64,000 nucleotides of DNA from Apostichopus japonicus. Its lineage: Eukaryota > Echinodermata > Holothuroidea > Aspidochirotida > Stichopodidae. Position 1 is the first letter of the stretch, and the number at the start of each line of letters is the position of its first letter. Location of the stretch: NCBI RefSeq assembly GCF_037975245.1, contig NC_092563.1:16463094-16527093 (forward strand). Reading direction: 5' to 3'. Position numbers and translations under genes: made by a program. The notes under the pieces were generated by a model. That model saw only the letters and a program-made list of their open reading frames with translations, made no database searches and was not told the DNA's origin. Below, piece after piece: positions 24,401 through 34,812 of this stretch.

Positions 24401-25285
24401 AAAGATAGCAAGGTATCACGTTTCATTACTGTCTGCATTTTGAAGCGACATGAACAAAACGTCACTTGCAAGCAACAGAAAGTTAACTTTTTCAGATGGC
24501 CGCACGCGGTTTGGGGCGAGTCTTCAATGCCTTTAATGTGTATAATCCCCATCAATATATGCAGCCAGCTTTAATGTGTAATCCCCATACAGTTTCCCTA
24601 CAGCTCTTTCTTAGAGTGAGGGCTGATGAGAGACATTGCCCTTGGGCCACCTGTGCCAAAATATCTAAAGTGAAAGTAGATCAATTGGTTGACTTGTCGT
24701 TTGCATATTGAATAATTAAAATAAAATTGAGGTCTTTATTTGGACAGTACTGCAAACCAAGGTGATTTACATAGGAGCTTCTTGTTTTGTTGCCAAACTT
24801 GTTTAGAATAGGATTTTTCGTATCCCAGGCAACCATCTGCCGGGCTGCAACATGCTTAGAAAACAATGGCACTTATAATTCAACTACAAAGAGTTACGTA
24901 GAACGATTGGTAGATTTGCTTGATCGGTGACAAAATTTCAAAGAAGACGAAGAACAAACGTTTCATTTTGTTGTTATGTTATTTTTTTGGATTATCTGTT
25001 TCCATGGTATTCATAATGTTTCGATAACCCAAAAAATGTAGGCAATCTTCGATATAAAACATGATCATGCATGTGACGTTATAACTATGATTTTTCGTTT
25101 TAGTTATTTTATGGCTTAATTACAACTAGAATTTCTGATCTCTTGAGATTCCATTCTAACCCCCCACCCCCCCCCTCCTTTCTTTGTTCTTTTTCTGCAT
25201 TTAGGGCGAATTCAGCATCGACATCTTGATGAAAGATGAGTATGAGAAGACAATACTGTGTGGAGCCTGCAAGTTTGTAATCTGA
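14993..25285 (+). CDS. ML-domain (GM2-activator-like) lipid-binding protein, full gene
   Basis: Five exons join in phase to 777 nt (258 residues plus stop). Residues 5-21 form a hydrophobic segment after a single lysine, either a signal peptide or a type II membrane anchor. Residues 24-115 are a hydrophilic stalk with five N-glycosylation sequons (N66, N70, N81, N95, N100). From about 116 follows an ML (MD-2-related lipid-recognition) domain: FDWDGW, the WAYCDDEDP strand, the CEMAEKFEDEFFICPMAKG core and the closing LPSG-like MPSGEFSIDILMKDE and TILCGAC strands. Cysteines 140, 198, 211, 251 and 254 fit the family's disulfide pattern (first with last, middle pair together). Known relatives (GM2A, NPC2) are soluble lipid carriers; the long stalk is unusual. 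The precise subfamily and lipid are not determinable; NPC2-like is the main alternative. Confidence 0.8.
15432..15510 (+). repeat. (TAA)n-linked TATATAGCGC repeat (copy A)
   Basis: An AATAAT run followed by TTATATAGCGCTT and, about 15 bp on, AAAGCGCTTTACAAAG. The same arrangement recurs at 18440 and 22084, also in this gene's introns. Probably a dispersed SINE-like or MITE fragment; the family is not identified. Confidence 0.6.
15813..16030. mobile_element. possible hAT-like fragment
   Basis: CAGGGGCAGATCCAGGATTT resembles a common hAT terminal sequence and is followed by a poly(G) run near 15870. No matching opposite end or target duplication was found, so limits are approximate. Confidence 0.3.
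16619..16708 (+). CDS. ML gene exon 2
   Basis: Acceptor TTGTATCTTAG, donor GTAAGAAT, phase 1 to 1. Encodes residues 141-170, DDEDPILVGKIILF onward, the first ML-domain strands after C140. Confidence 0.85.
17102..17541. mobile_element. MITE with TA target duplication (Tc1/mariner-like)
   Basis: A 440-bp element with terminal inverted repeats CTCAGGCATGAGACT / AGTCTCATCCCTGAG, one mismatch, flanked by TA on both sides (17100-17101, 17542-17543). The interior holds a T-rich run and no transposase. A TA duplication points to Tc1/mariner but is short evidence. Confidence 0.6.
18440..18520 (+). repeat. (TAA)n-linked repeat (copy B, diverged)
   Basis: AATAATAATAAT run then ATATATTTAAGTGCTGTTAT and GCTCAAGAGCACTGTACAAA. 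Diverged relative of the copies at 15432 and 22084. Confidence 0.45.
19720..20056. repeat. 51-bp imperfect direct repeats flanking a SINE
   Basis: 19720-19770 and 20005-20056 share TATAATTGATCCAGTT then TCACCCTGCTTGAATTAAAT with only a few differences. They bracket the SINE at 19783-19995 and are far longer than ordinary SINE target duplications. Confidence 0.75.
19783..19995 (-). mobile_element. tRNA-derived SINE (copy 1, near full length)
   Basis: On the reverse strand it starts GGAGTGTTAGCTCAGTGG, an RNA polymerase III A box (TTAGCTCAGTGG), with a B box GGTTCGAGTCACT about 40 bp on, then a non-tRNA body ending in the hairpin TCCTGCTTGCAGGA and a TCTAAAATACATA tail. A second copy is at 26520-26735 and a 5'-truncated one at 47318-47420. 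Confidence 0.85.
21261..21439 (+). pseudogene. decayed duplicate of ML gene exon 3
   Basis: This block is a tandem copy of 21440 onward. Both begin GATGACCTAGCTACCTATG and both contain GACATAAC, TACTATG and TTTTCCACAAAAC at matching places in the exon. In this copy the acceptor ATGCAG has become ATGCAA, a 1-nt insertion shifts the frame and an in-frame TGA follows about 15 codons in. It stops aligning before the exon 3 donor. It cannot serve as an exon; the downstream copy keeps all signals. Confidence 0.85.
21537..21671 (+). CDS. ML gene exon 3
   Basis: Acceptor CTTCTCCCAATGCAG, donor GTAATTAC, phase 1 to 1. Residues 171-215, with C198 and C211 in FDICEMAEK and FFICPMAK, the central disulfide pair typical of ML domains. 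Confidence 0.9.
22084..22165 (+). repeat. (TAA)n-linked TATATAGCGC repeat (copy C)
   Basis: ATAATAATCATAATAAATG followed by TTATATAGCGCC and CTCAAGGCGCTTTACAAAG; same architecture as the copy at 15432. Confidence 0.6.
22390..22500. repeat. TATAGTA minisatellite
   Basis: About two 55-bp units containing TATAGTAAGTTAGTATAGTA, with extra short TATAG units. Confidence 0.8.
22594..22643 (+). CDS. ML gene exon 4
   Basis: Acceptor CCCCACATCCAG, donor GTAAGTAT, phase 1 to 0. Encodes GEKYYFREQPLSSLMPS (residues 216-232), matching the K-G ... P ... P segment of ML proteins. Confidence 0.85.
24100..24600. repeat. 42-bp tandem repeat split by a TTAA MITE
   Basis: Units containing CAGCTTTAATGTGTAATCCC lie at about 24123-24163, 24533-24570 and 24571 onward. 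MITE copy 2 has inserted at the TTAA of one unit. Confidence 0.75.
24164..24536 (+). mobile_element. TTAA-flanked MITE (copy 2 of 3)
   Basis: 373 bp, TTAAAGGGTGTGAAGACTCG to GGCGAGTCTTCAATGCCTTT, TTAA at both edges. It lies in intron 4 of the ML gene, inserted into a 42-bp tandem repeat whose other units show the empty target site. Confidence 0.85.
25205..25285 (+). CDS. ML gene exon 5 (terminal)
   Basis: Acceptor TTTCTGCATTTAG, phase 0, stop TGA at 25283-25285. Encodes GEFSIDILMKDEYEKT then ILCGACKFVI (residues 233-258), the last ML strands with C251 and C254. Confidence 0.9.
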   Translation, partial: GEFSIDILMKDEYEKTILCGACKFVI

Positions 25286-25974
25286 TGTTTATGTGACCAG
25301 ATACAGATTAAGTCAATTGGCAGCTATCATATTATTTCCATTAAAGATGGAGCCAATGTTTTTCGCTCTTACACAGTACAGTAGTTAATTCTTCTGCATC
25401 TATTAAATGTAAAGTAAATGTCCAAGCTGGACTCTGATAGATTTCACGCACTGCAGTACCGTTGCTGGAATCTTGACCAGCTGTTTTAAATATGGTGCAT
25501 ATATGGCAGGATTAAGATAATAACTTGCCAAGTTTCCAACTTTTAGTTGGAGGTCTCACAATCATTTTATGTGAATGTCAAATCAAGATCATTCTATGTA
25601 TTAAATGATACATTTGATAAATTTGCTTTTTAATATTTTGTGAATATCAGAATGCCTTGAATTTCACTGCAGGGTAATAGAAATGATCCCTTTGCTAATT
25701 GTGTGGAAAGTGGTCCGTCCACCAAGAGCTATAGTGGTCACTCTCCAAAACACCGTAAGTATTGTGGTATGTTGTCAAGTAACAAATCGATGAAAACATT
25801 TTTTTCTTCTTTGTGTTTTGTTTTTAAGAGAGTTTTGACATAACTTTTAATAATATTCATTCATTTTTTTCTTTATAGGCAAATTTATATCTATTCAACT
25901 TATTTTGTGGTGTCAATCATGTTAAGAACATTTTTTCTATTTTTATTTTTTTAAAGAGAAATATTAAGTAGCAG

Positions 25975-26006
<32 letters not shown>

Positions 26007-26519
26007 CATACATATATATATATATAAATATCAATCGTAGGACATGGTGAGCCATTTTTAATAACAAAAAATGAATTAAAAGTAACTAGGTTGTTAAGTT
26101 ATTAAACCATACCATCCACTTAGTTTAATTTCCTTGCAAATAAAAGTTTTCTATCAAAGCACAAATCCTTATCTTTCATGAAATGTTCGATAATTTGGCA
26201 TCAGCTTGCAGATGAAATTGAGTTAAGTGGTGATACGCATCCTAGCTTCCTCTACACTAAGGTAACAAGAAGCAAAGAAGAGAGAGAAAAAAAAGCAGGG
26301 TTTAAGAAAACAGCATAAGTACTATTTTTGTCAATTTTCTGGACATTCATAATGAAAATTAATAGCAGTGCCCATAATCCAATAGGGACAATTTTGCTGC
26401 ATGTGTCTTAGAAAAAGGCCAGCAAAGTTTTGTATACTGTCACTGATTCCCAATAAAAGTTTATGGATGATCGGTCAAAGGTCTTAACGGATAATAAGGG
26501 TCTCAACTTTACAATATTA

Positions 26520-26735
26520 GGGAGTATTAGCTCAGTGGTTAATGCCGGTGCCTTTCAATCATAAGGTCCTGAGTTTGAGACACTTCAAGATTCATGTTTG
26601 TCGTCCAGTTACAGAGTTGTTGACAATTCATAATCATGGACGTTAAAATATGAATCTAAGAGACTGACTTTGGTCAGCTTGCGACTTTGATAAGCCAATG
26701 ATGGCTTCTTCGCGAGTTCCTGCTTGCAGGAGGAT
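26520..26735 (+). mobile_element. tRNA-derived SINE (copy 2)
   Basis: GGAGTATTAGCTCAGTGG A box, degenerate B box (GAGTTTGAGACACT), then the same body and hairpin tail as copy 1, ending GGAGGATCTAAAATATA. Confidence 0.85.
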
Positions 26736-27095
26736 CTAAAATATATACATATGTGACAGTATTCTCCAAAAGGAAACAACCTTGAGCCAGAACTAATGGT
26801 GTTTAATAGGATGAATGGAAAACCCTGTCAGATTCTTTTGTCTCCCCACATAGACCCCACCCCACTCCACCCCTTAAAAATATAACCTATTCAACAGTTT
26901 TTAGAGATCTATATATCATGCTTTAATAGTTATTGCTTTCTAGTATGCATCATTGCATAGATCTGTCCCTCAATTCAAATCACCTGTATGTATGTTAAAA
27001 ACCAACAGCAGCGAATAAACAATGCATGTAGTTCATGAGAGATGTAGTTAGATTTGCCTAATTTGCCAAGCCCAGAGTTCAGTTATTTGTTACCA

Positions 27096-27128
27096 GGGAA
27101 ACGCTACTCTGTCAGAGTAGTATTTCCC
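27096..27128. repeat. 33-bp palindrome (copy 1)
   Basis: GGGAAACGCTACTCTG and CAGAGTAGTATTTCCC face each other across one base, 14 of 16 pairs matching. A related copy lies at 27388-27420 inside a wider local duplication. Confidence 0.7.
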
Positions 27129-27387
27129 AGGGTTGGAGTCGAGTCCACTTATCCCGAGTCCGAGCCAAGTCTATCACTGTCCCAGCCGAATCTGGCAACA
27201 GGATTGGTTGTTCATCTTTTCGTCAAGTCCTACACATTGCACACTTGGCCATACCATTTGTTAATTTCATTATTCCCTGGTTATTTAGAAGCCTACTTTG
27301 CCCAGCCCCAGCGTTAAGGTTTGTTACCAGGGAAACAGTTATTAAGAAGCCTACTTTGCCCAACCCAGTGTTCAGTACTTGTTACCA

Positions 27388-27420
27388 GGGAAATGCTACT
27401 TTGTCAGAGTGGTATTTCCC
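27388..27420. repeat. 33-bp palindrome (copy 2)
   Basis: GGGAAATGCTACTTTG and CAGAGTGGTATTTCCC; same arrangement as 27096-27128 with more mismatches. Both follow TTGTTACCA. Confidence 0.65.
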
Positions 27421-30400
27421 TGTTGTTACTTTCAATATTTCCTAATGTGGTTATTATTAGAAGCCAGTTTTTGTCCACAAGACTCTTTGTTTTCATTTTC
27501 TTGCCTTATATATTTTTCGTTTTCAGATTGAAGTGCTTCCATTCAAAATAAATAACTAAGCATGGTTATAACGCATGGTCTTTCACATTATGCAACACCG
27601 GGGTATATAACGAAAATGCTTATATACAGCCAATTATCACCAACAAAAAAAATGTTACTTCACTCTTTCTTTGCGTATAATTAAAAAAATCAAAATCTAA
27701 CCGTAGAAGGTTTATCTCACATAAACAGAAAATGGAGATTTTGCAGGACTTAATAATGGATAATAATGTGGCATACCTACACATAGTAGCTTCAATGTCT
27801 AGTTTGCATAAAGAACTTGATGGTTCTTCTATAAATCTAAGCAAATGTTTGAAAGAAGTATGATATTTAATGACTGCCTTCCAAATACACCTTTTCAACA
27901 TTGAGGGACGGTTTCATCAAATTGCAAGTTTTGCCTTTAAACGTTTTTAAAGGTTTGAAATTAATTGATTAAATATGTATGTGGTGCACGTATTCCAACT
28001 ACGACAGGGAAAATTTGTGGCACTTGTGCAAACAGTTGACCTCTAAAACCAGAATATTCCTTTCAAAAATTTAAAAATCAGTATTTTGTAACAATAACCT
28101 TAAAACATGGAGAAAATATTGTTAATTTCAGTATATGCCAAACAGCAGAATATTTGAGATATGTTTCAGGTGAAAAAATGTCTTTGGTTAAATGTGACAT
28201 GGCTACTTCATACTAAGTTAAAAAAAAATGTATTCTTGCCAGTATGATATTAAATATGCTATAAATAATTACAAGAAACTGTGTTTAATGTTTGTAGTAT
28301 TATCTTACTTTCATTTATCGTTTTTTAATCTTGTAGATCAGGGAGTAATTTCTAGGCTCCGTTGAATGAATTCAGTACTTTCATGATTATAAACTAAAGC
28401 AAAATTTCTGGCTCAGCTTTGAAATGAATTTGTGATATAGATCTGTATATTGTTTACAATAAATAGTAGCAGATCATTGAGGCAGTCTTCTGAATTTCTT
28501 GTCTTCTAGAGTTTATGGGTTAATCTCTTTCCAACGGTATCGTCAGATAGAAATTTCCATACATCAATATTGATCAGCAAATATTATGCGACAATTGAAT
28601 GATACGTCAGGATTGATACATACAGTATTGATCTCTGAAGGAGAACAATTATCGATAAGTTCTTTATTCTAATATTTATTATGTATTAATGCATCCCTGA
28701 GAGTTGCTACACTGAATGGCATTTTGTGGTTTTCTTCATTATAACTGTCCAAAATACTTGTAAGTCAATTCACACCAAATGTTGTCGTTGTGTCCCATAG
28801 GGTGGAGACAAAATATGTTACTTCATATTTTGAAAAAGAAAAAAAATAAAATCATGAAAAAGTTATGATTACAAAGTGCTACAATAAAATGAGGACTGTA
28901 TTCTCAATGTAATTACTTTTAAACTTTATTGCTATATTTTTCTCCTCGGACTTCTTTCAACAATAATCCAAACAAAAACTGGCTTTTACTTTGCACTGTT
29001 TGCAAATGTCTTGAAATGTAATTGTTGAAACTTGAAAATGAATGGCTCTTTACTTCAAGTAAGCTATATCTTCGCTGCCACGTTTCCTGTTTTCGGCAAG
29101 TACCAGTGTAAACAATGCACAAACCAGCTCAAAACTTAACTCAAAATTAGCATTACATGCTTCGTAATAATAACTTTTTTCATAAATCAGAAAGTCTGTC
29201 CGAATACCGATAATTAAAACTGTGAAATCACTTGGAAAGATGAAGATAAAATTAAGGAAAGACATTTTATGTCAACCTAGAATTTTACTTTGTAATTTTA
29301 GAGATAAAAGCTTGATCTCTTTGAAAAGAATGAAAAAAAGGTGATTGTCATTTACCATAAAATTAACATGATATCAACGGCAGCTATGTTAATTAAAAGA
29401 AATTCAAATAATGTAAAGGAATATCACATTATTAAACAATTTTCTAAAGTAAGGCACATAATCCAAGGAATGAAGAAAGCAGCATTTGAACGTGAATTTA
29501 ACCAAATAACCGTGAATTTAACCTACAGACTAGGACACCCTCCCTGTTCCTTTTTCACCCCACTTTTTTTTTTTTTAAGTCATCAAGTTTTTAATAATCC
29601 TGGTTTGATCTTCAACTCACTGACAGACACTTTTACATTTTAAGTTAACCACATGTATTAAAACTGCATCCTGGAAAATTTCACAAATTTGATTGAACTT
29701 TGAACATTGACCAGTTAAAACTTTGACCAAGCTTACTGATGGGTTTAATTGCTATTTTAGGAGATTAAAAGATGATCAAACCATCCTCTGAAAGTTACAT
29801 GAAGGAATGGCTGACTTTGTGATGTAAGAATTACATAACAACTATCAAGTCATCAAAAAAAGGAAAGCTGGCCAAACTTAAATAACTTGGTAAATCACTG
29901 TTACCAAAAATTCAAAAAAAAAAATTATTTCCAAATTTGCAAAAAATCAATTCTTTCTTCGAGAAGATAATTTCATTAATAAAAAATCAGATTTTTCTTT
30001 CTCCTGTATTTTACGACAATAACACATATAAAGTAACTCTTTTCTTTGGTTTAGAAATAACTACTTATACAGCATTTTATACCAGTTTATATACATACCT
30101 ACAGACAGACAGACACCTTTACGGACAGGGGTACCTAAATTATCTTCCCAGAACATCTGAATTTGTAAATTAATTTTGAATGTAACTTCAGAAATTAACA
30201 GTCATCAGCAGCCTTTACTTGGCCAAAATAAATTCAAATGAAATATTAATATTCTCTTTTGCTTCTTTCTATTGGATTACTTGATAATTTCTTTCTGTGA
30301 AAATAATTTTCGACCCAAGAAAATAAATATCCCCAACCAAATTCTCACAATCTATACAAATGATGATAGATTGCTAGTTGCACATGCTTTTGAAATTGGT

Positions 30401-31278
30401 TCATGAATAATTCAATGTCTTATAATTATTCATTATTCATAATGCCTCAATTCAGGTATTAATGAATATATTCTCATCCAAATTATCATATCATATGAAG
30501 TCACTTATTCATTCTTGCTATCAACATGAAACAAAATATTTTCAAACAAATTTGTACAGTAAACACCCCCCCCCCCAACCCCCCATGCATTTCCTCATTA
30601 CAGAAAGGGAAAAAATCTCACAGCTTAATGTAATTTAATAATTCTTACATATTTATAATAATAATCTGATTTCAAAAAAAAAGAAGATATTCCTGCACAA
30701 GTTAATCATTACTTCTTCACAGGAAATGTCCTTCCAACCACCCCCACCTTCGGCAAAAAAAGAAAAGAGACCATTTCTGATCAACTAACTTGGTTAATCA
30801 CTTACACAAGTTTCTAAAATAACAGTAATAATTTTTTTTGCAATATACGTTCTCATGCCTTTAAATATTTGTATAAACTTAAAAGGTGTTTTAGTAATTT
30901 CCATTTTCTCTGTAGAAAAAGCAAAAGTAACTTACACTTAACCATCTCAAACCATCTATATTACTAAGCTTCTATATATCATCACATCATAAATATATGA
31001 TGACAACTACTCAAGTTCATTATCCCTCAAAAACTGGAGGAGACAACTTCTATCAATATCCTAGATAAAAGATGCTATATTATCAAGAGAAATGATCTTC
31101 ATCCACTGCCGACCCCTCCCCCACCCCATCACCCTCTCACACTTATACTGCTACTAGTAAAGAGTTGAATTATCTTCACAGAGTATCCCTACCATGTCAA
31201 TAGCTTTTTTTGTGAACTTTTTCAGAAAACCAACTAACACGAGAAACTTAACCAACACGAACCAACTTTTGTACAGTA

Positions 31279-31309
31279 ACCAGGGACCTGCTAATAGCAG
31301 CTCCCTGGT
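31279..31309. repeat. short palindrome, dispersed family (copy 2)
   Basis: ACCAGGGACCTGCTA and TAGCAGCTCCCTGGT, 15-bp arms with one mismatch around a single base. Confidence 0.6.
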
Positions 31310-32705
31310 GAGTTACAATTTCTAATAGGGGTTGCCTCACAGAATTTCACTTGATATCAAACCACGGTTAATTAAAATTAACATTTTTGGATCCATCACA
31401 TCAAACACACCATTGGCACTGAGTAATTACACCATTTACGATGTCCTTATTCAGGCAACATAAATGCTGCTTTTGATGCAGCTTGATAAAAAAAAAACAC
31501 CCCCCCCCCCTCCTCTCATCTAGTGTAAATATACACTATAATTAATTCATGTACAACCTTCCAATTTGAACTACAGTATACAACTGTCAGGAAAATGAGC
31601 TAAAAATTATTTTTGAACAAGACCACATACATTACATTGAGGATGCAAATCACTGAATAATTTGTAGGCTGCTTGGTTACCATAGGAGATACAATACCAC
31701 TTCATTTGCACTCAAAACTTCATTTCAGAATTGTCATCCCCCCACCCCCATCCCCTCAAAGAATACAAAACTTGTAGCAATTATTTTAAGCCCAGCTACA
31801 TAATTAAAATCAGTTCCTTTAATCTGCTCACTCCTAATTTTTTAATACCAATTTCTCATAAAAGTGACAAAAATATGTTGTTCCCTTGAAGAAATTTACA
31901 TTTCTGATATTTAAAACATTTGCCATTATCTTTTAATAGTTTGATCGTCTTGCTTTGCACATAAATTTAAAGACAATGTTTACAACCAAAACACTGCAGA
32001 TTATTCTTAGAAAAGTTCAAATGCAATACCATGGAAACGAATGATATTGATATTTTCACTACTGATATACAGTTATAATAACATGTATTTATTTATACAC
32101 AGACTTTACAATGAGGTATGAAACTCAATTTATTATTTAAAGAGAACAATGTTTAATTTGAACCAATCAGAAAAGAAACTGAAGTATAACAGTGACCAAT
32201 CAAATTTATTGATTAAAAGATTTACAAAATGTCTCCAAAAAAAGTGATTCCAAATCTACGGGCATACAAAATAATTTCACATATTAGAAGTTTATAACCC
32301 CAATGGCTACTGCCCTTTGATCACCTTTTGGGATCCTATGGGCATAATTTCATATTCTCATTATTTCTAGGCAATATCAACAATGTTTGTGTATATGTCT
32401 TCCAACTGAAACATTAACCTTAAAGCAGCATTTTGCGTCCTTTTCTATGATTTTTCTCAACCTCACTGACTCCACTATGCCATAACGACATACATAACTA
32501 GCTCATCTATTTATATTTTACTTCAAATGGTGGCATAAAAGTCGCAAAAATTGCAACTTTCAACTTTGTTGTTCTCCAAGATATTTTCCGTTGGGAACCC
32601 AATAAACCTCGCCCATAATATGAATATTTAAACCTTACGAACGTCATTGACAGATACGTAATATAACACCACGCTTGATTTGTGTACAGTCTATATGGCA
32701 GTTGT

Positions 32706-32733
32706 ACCAGAGAGTTGCATAACAACTCCCTGG
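32706..32733. repeat. short palindrome, dispersed family (copy 3)
   Basis: ACCAGAGAGTTG and CAACTCCCTGGT, 12-bp arms with one mismatch around a 4-nt loop. Confidence 0.55.
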
Positions 32734-34731
32734 TTGTACCAACGCAAAGTCTTGAATCTATTTTTAGCAACGGCTCATAACTAAACCTGCATCTCTGATT
32801 GGTGGAATTCAAACTAGTGGATTTGGAGATATGAAAACTTTGTCGAGGACACTTTTACTCGTTATCGACATAAATCGTTAATTACTCGCTAATTAATGCT
32901 CTTGGCAGGGTGAAACTTGGATGGTATCTTAGTTTGCTGTTTTATGATTGATACATCTAAAAAAATTGATGCACATGTTAAAAAGGTGGAAAAAAGCAAC
33001 CCAACGCAAAATGCTGCTTTAATGTAAGTACAGTAGATTAAGTACATTTTTTTTCTTTTAATACCCCAACTTGTTCCAATCCTTTTCAAAAGTACCTGAC
33101 AAAAACAAGTACTCGTTTTTAGCTGAATGGAATACCAAAACCAATAAGAACAGTGAGAGATAGTAGACCATGCTTTACAGCCAATAATTCATGAAACTTT
33201 CTAAATTATTAACGAGATACACAAACAGTCTGGACGCTGAATGTGTTGACACAATGTGACGAAACAACTGAGCTAATTCATAGATTAAACTATTACTTAC
33301 ATTCAACACCAAAACTTCAAACAAAGGATATGGACAAATACCGTATTTTGTTTTGATAGAAAAATATGTTTTATAAATTTAAGTTATTGATACAAATATT
33401 CCCTCCCTCAGATAAATACTATTACAGTTGAATTCTAAGTCATTTTGAATGATGAATAGGAAGTTATAGGAAAAAAGGGATAACATTTTTCATAAAGGAG
33501 TAGAAAAATAGTTTTAGACAATTATCCTCAAATTATTAGAAAATTGATATTGTCTAGGAAATTTACAGTAGAAGTAGAGTACAGAATAGAAAACTGCCAA
33601 TATTCACAGTCATTACAAAAAACTTATAAAGTATGAAATCACGCAGGTGTTACTACCAGTTTCTGGGATATTTGTATGGAAAATGAGATATCGCTTTGTA
33701 GAATGTAAATCTGCATTTGAAAATCTAAAATATATACTACAGATCACTCACAGGGCTGAATTCAATATATTTCCTAGGTCTTGCAAAAGACCAAATTTCC
33801 TCACAAGATGTGAAACACACAGCTCTGATTTCTGAACAAGAGTCCAGCATTTGTTAATTGTTATTACTGTATCAATGCAAATGAATGAAGTGCAGATTTT
33901 TATTTCAGCAATTAAAGATTTCTTAAATTTTCTTATATATGTACACATTCACAAAATGGTAGGTTTTCTTACCATAGAGCAAGAATTACACATATTATCT
34001 GTCTTTCAACGCTTCTCTACTTTATCCGTGACGTCACGGTCTTGGCAAAAGTTGGCAAACATTGGTTAAAATTCCCACAAAATATATAATGTTAGAACTA
34101 GAGCAGTTTATATGTTACCATGTGTAATTGAATTCAGTAAGACTTGTCTCGGGTTTGACGAATGGTTTCTTTATACTTATCAGTTTTCATACTTAATTCC
34201 CTTTCAACTGCAAGAAGCTTATACTAAGACAAAACCTGCAGGAAGTTTCTTGAGAGATACCTGCTACGTAATCAATTTACAATTTTTACATTATTTTCTG
34301 ACAAATTCCAGTTTAATTTGACAGAAACAATCTTTTGTCCTTGATATTCTTTGCAACTACAATACCCTGACGTCATTGTGTACATTGAATGTTGTCATGT
34401 TCTTGCAGTGATTGACGGCAAACCGCCAACATCTTGAGGTATTCTCATACTATTCTGCAGATATGATAAAACTGTGACATACCAGGTGATCTTCATCGTA
34501 ATTCTGTAAGTTCACATATCAGTTTTGGAAACAATTCTTCCTTTGTTTATGGTTTTAAGTTATATGTTCTTCTAGTACTGTACAGTGTCACACTTTTTTC
34601 TGAGATTGTCTTTGGCTTAGAAGTAACCTTGGTGAGGGCAGAGCACTGTCTACTCTCTGAATCACGACTTCATCGCCAACACATCTCCATCTTGGATTAT
34701 CTCTCCGGATTATCTATCTCCGGATTATCTA

Positions 34732-34812
34732 TCAAGAGGAGATCTGAAAGTACAGTATAGCGTAGATGATGCAGAAGACGGCGAAAACAGACATGAGGAG
34801 CAGAAAGGAATC
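34732..34812 (-). CDS. TRIQK: TRIQK terminal coding exon
   Basis: Acceptor TCTTTCAG before GATTCC; encodes the transmembrane segment and ends TTTCAGATCTCCTCTTGA, followed at once by a second stop TAG. A small three-fold repeat of CCGGATTATCTAT lies at the start of the 3' UTR. Confidence 0.85.
   Translation of the reverse strand, partial: DSFLLLMSVFAVFCIIYAILYFQISS

Larger units (their letters stand above)
25286..34731. other. 3' regions and intergenic, no coding exon recognised
   Basis: Holds the 3' UTR of the ML gene and probably that of TRIQK (reverse strand). Candidate polyadenylation signals meet tail to tail near 28880 (AATAAA, +) and 28925 (AATAAA on -). A candidate small exon at 25673-25754 has acceptor TTTCACTGCAG and donor GTAAGTAT but no recognised product. 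Other contents are a TA tract near 25975-26030, a SINE, two hairpins and many homopolymer runs. Confidence 0.5.

Noticed and set aside
24371-24574. Open frame MTAMDISGPAKDSK, also seen near 35472 on the other strand
   Set aside because: Repeated only because it lies in the TTAA MITE; the copies do not share one intact frame end to end.
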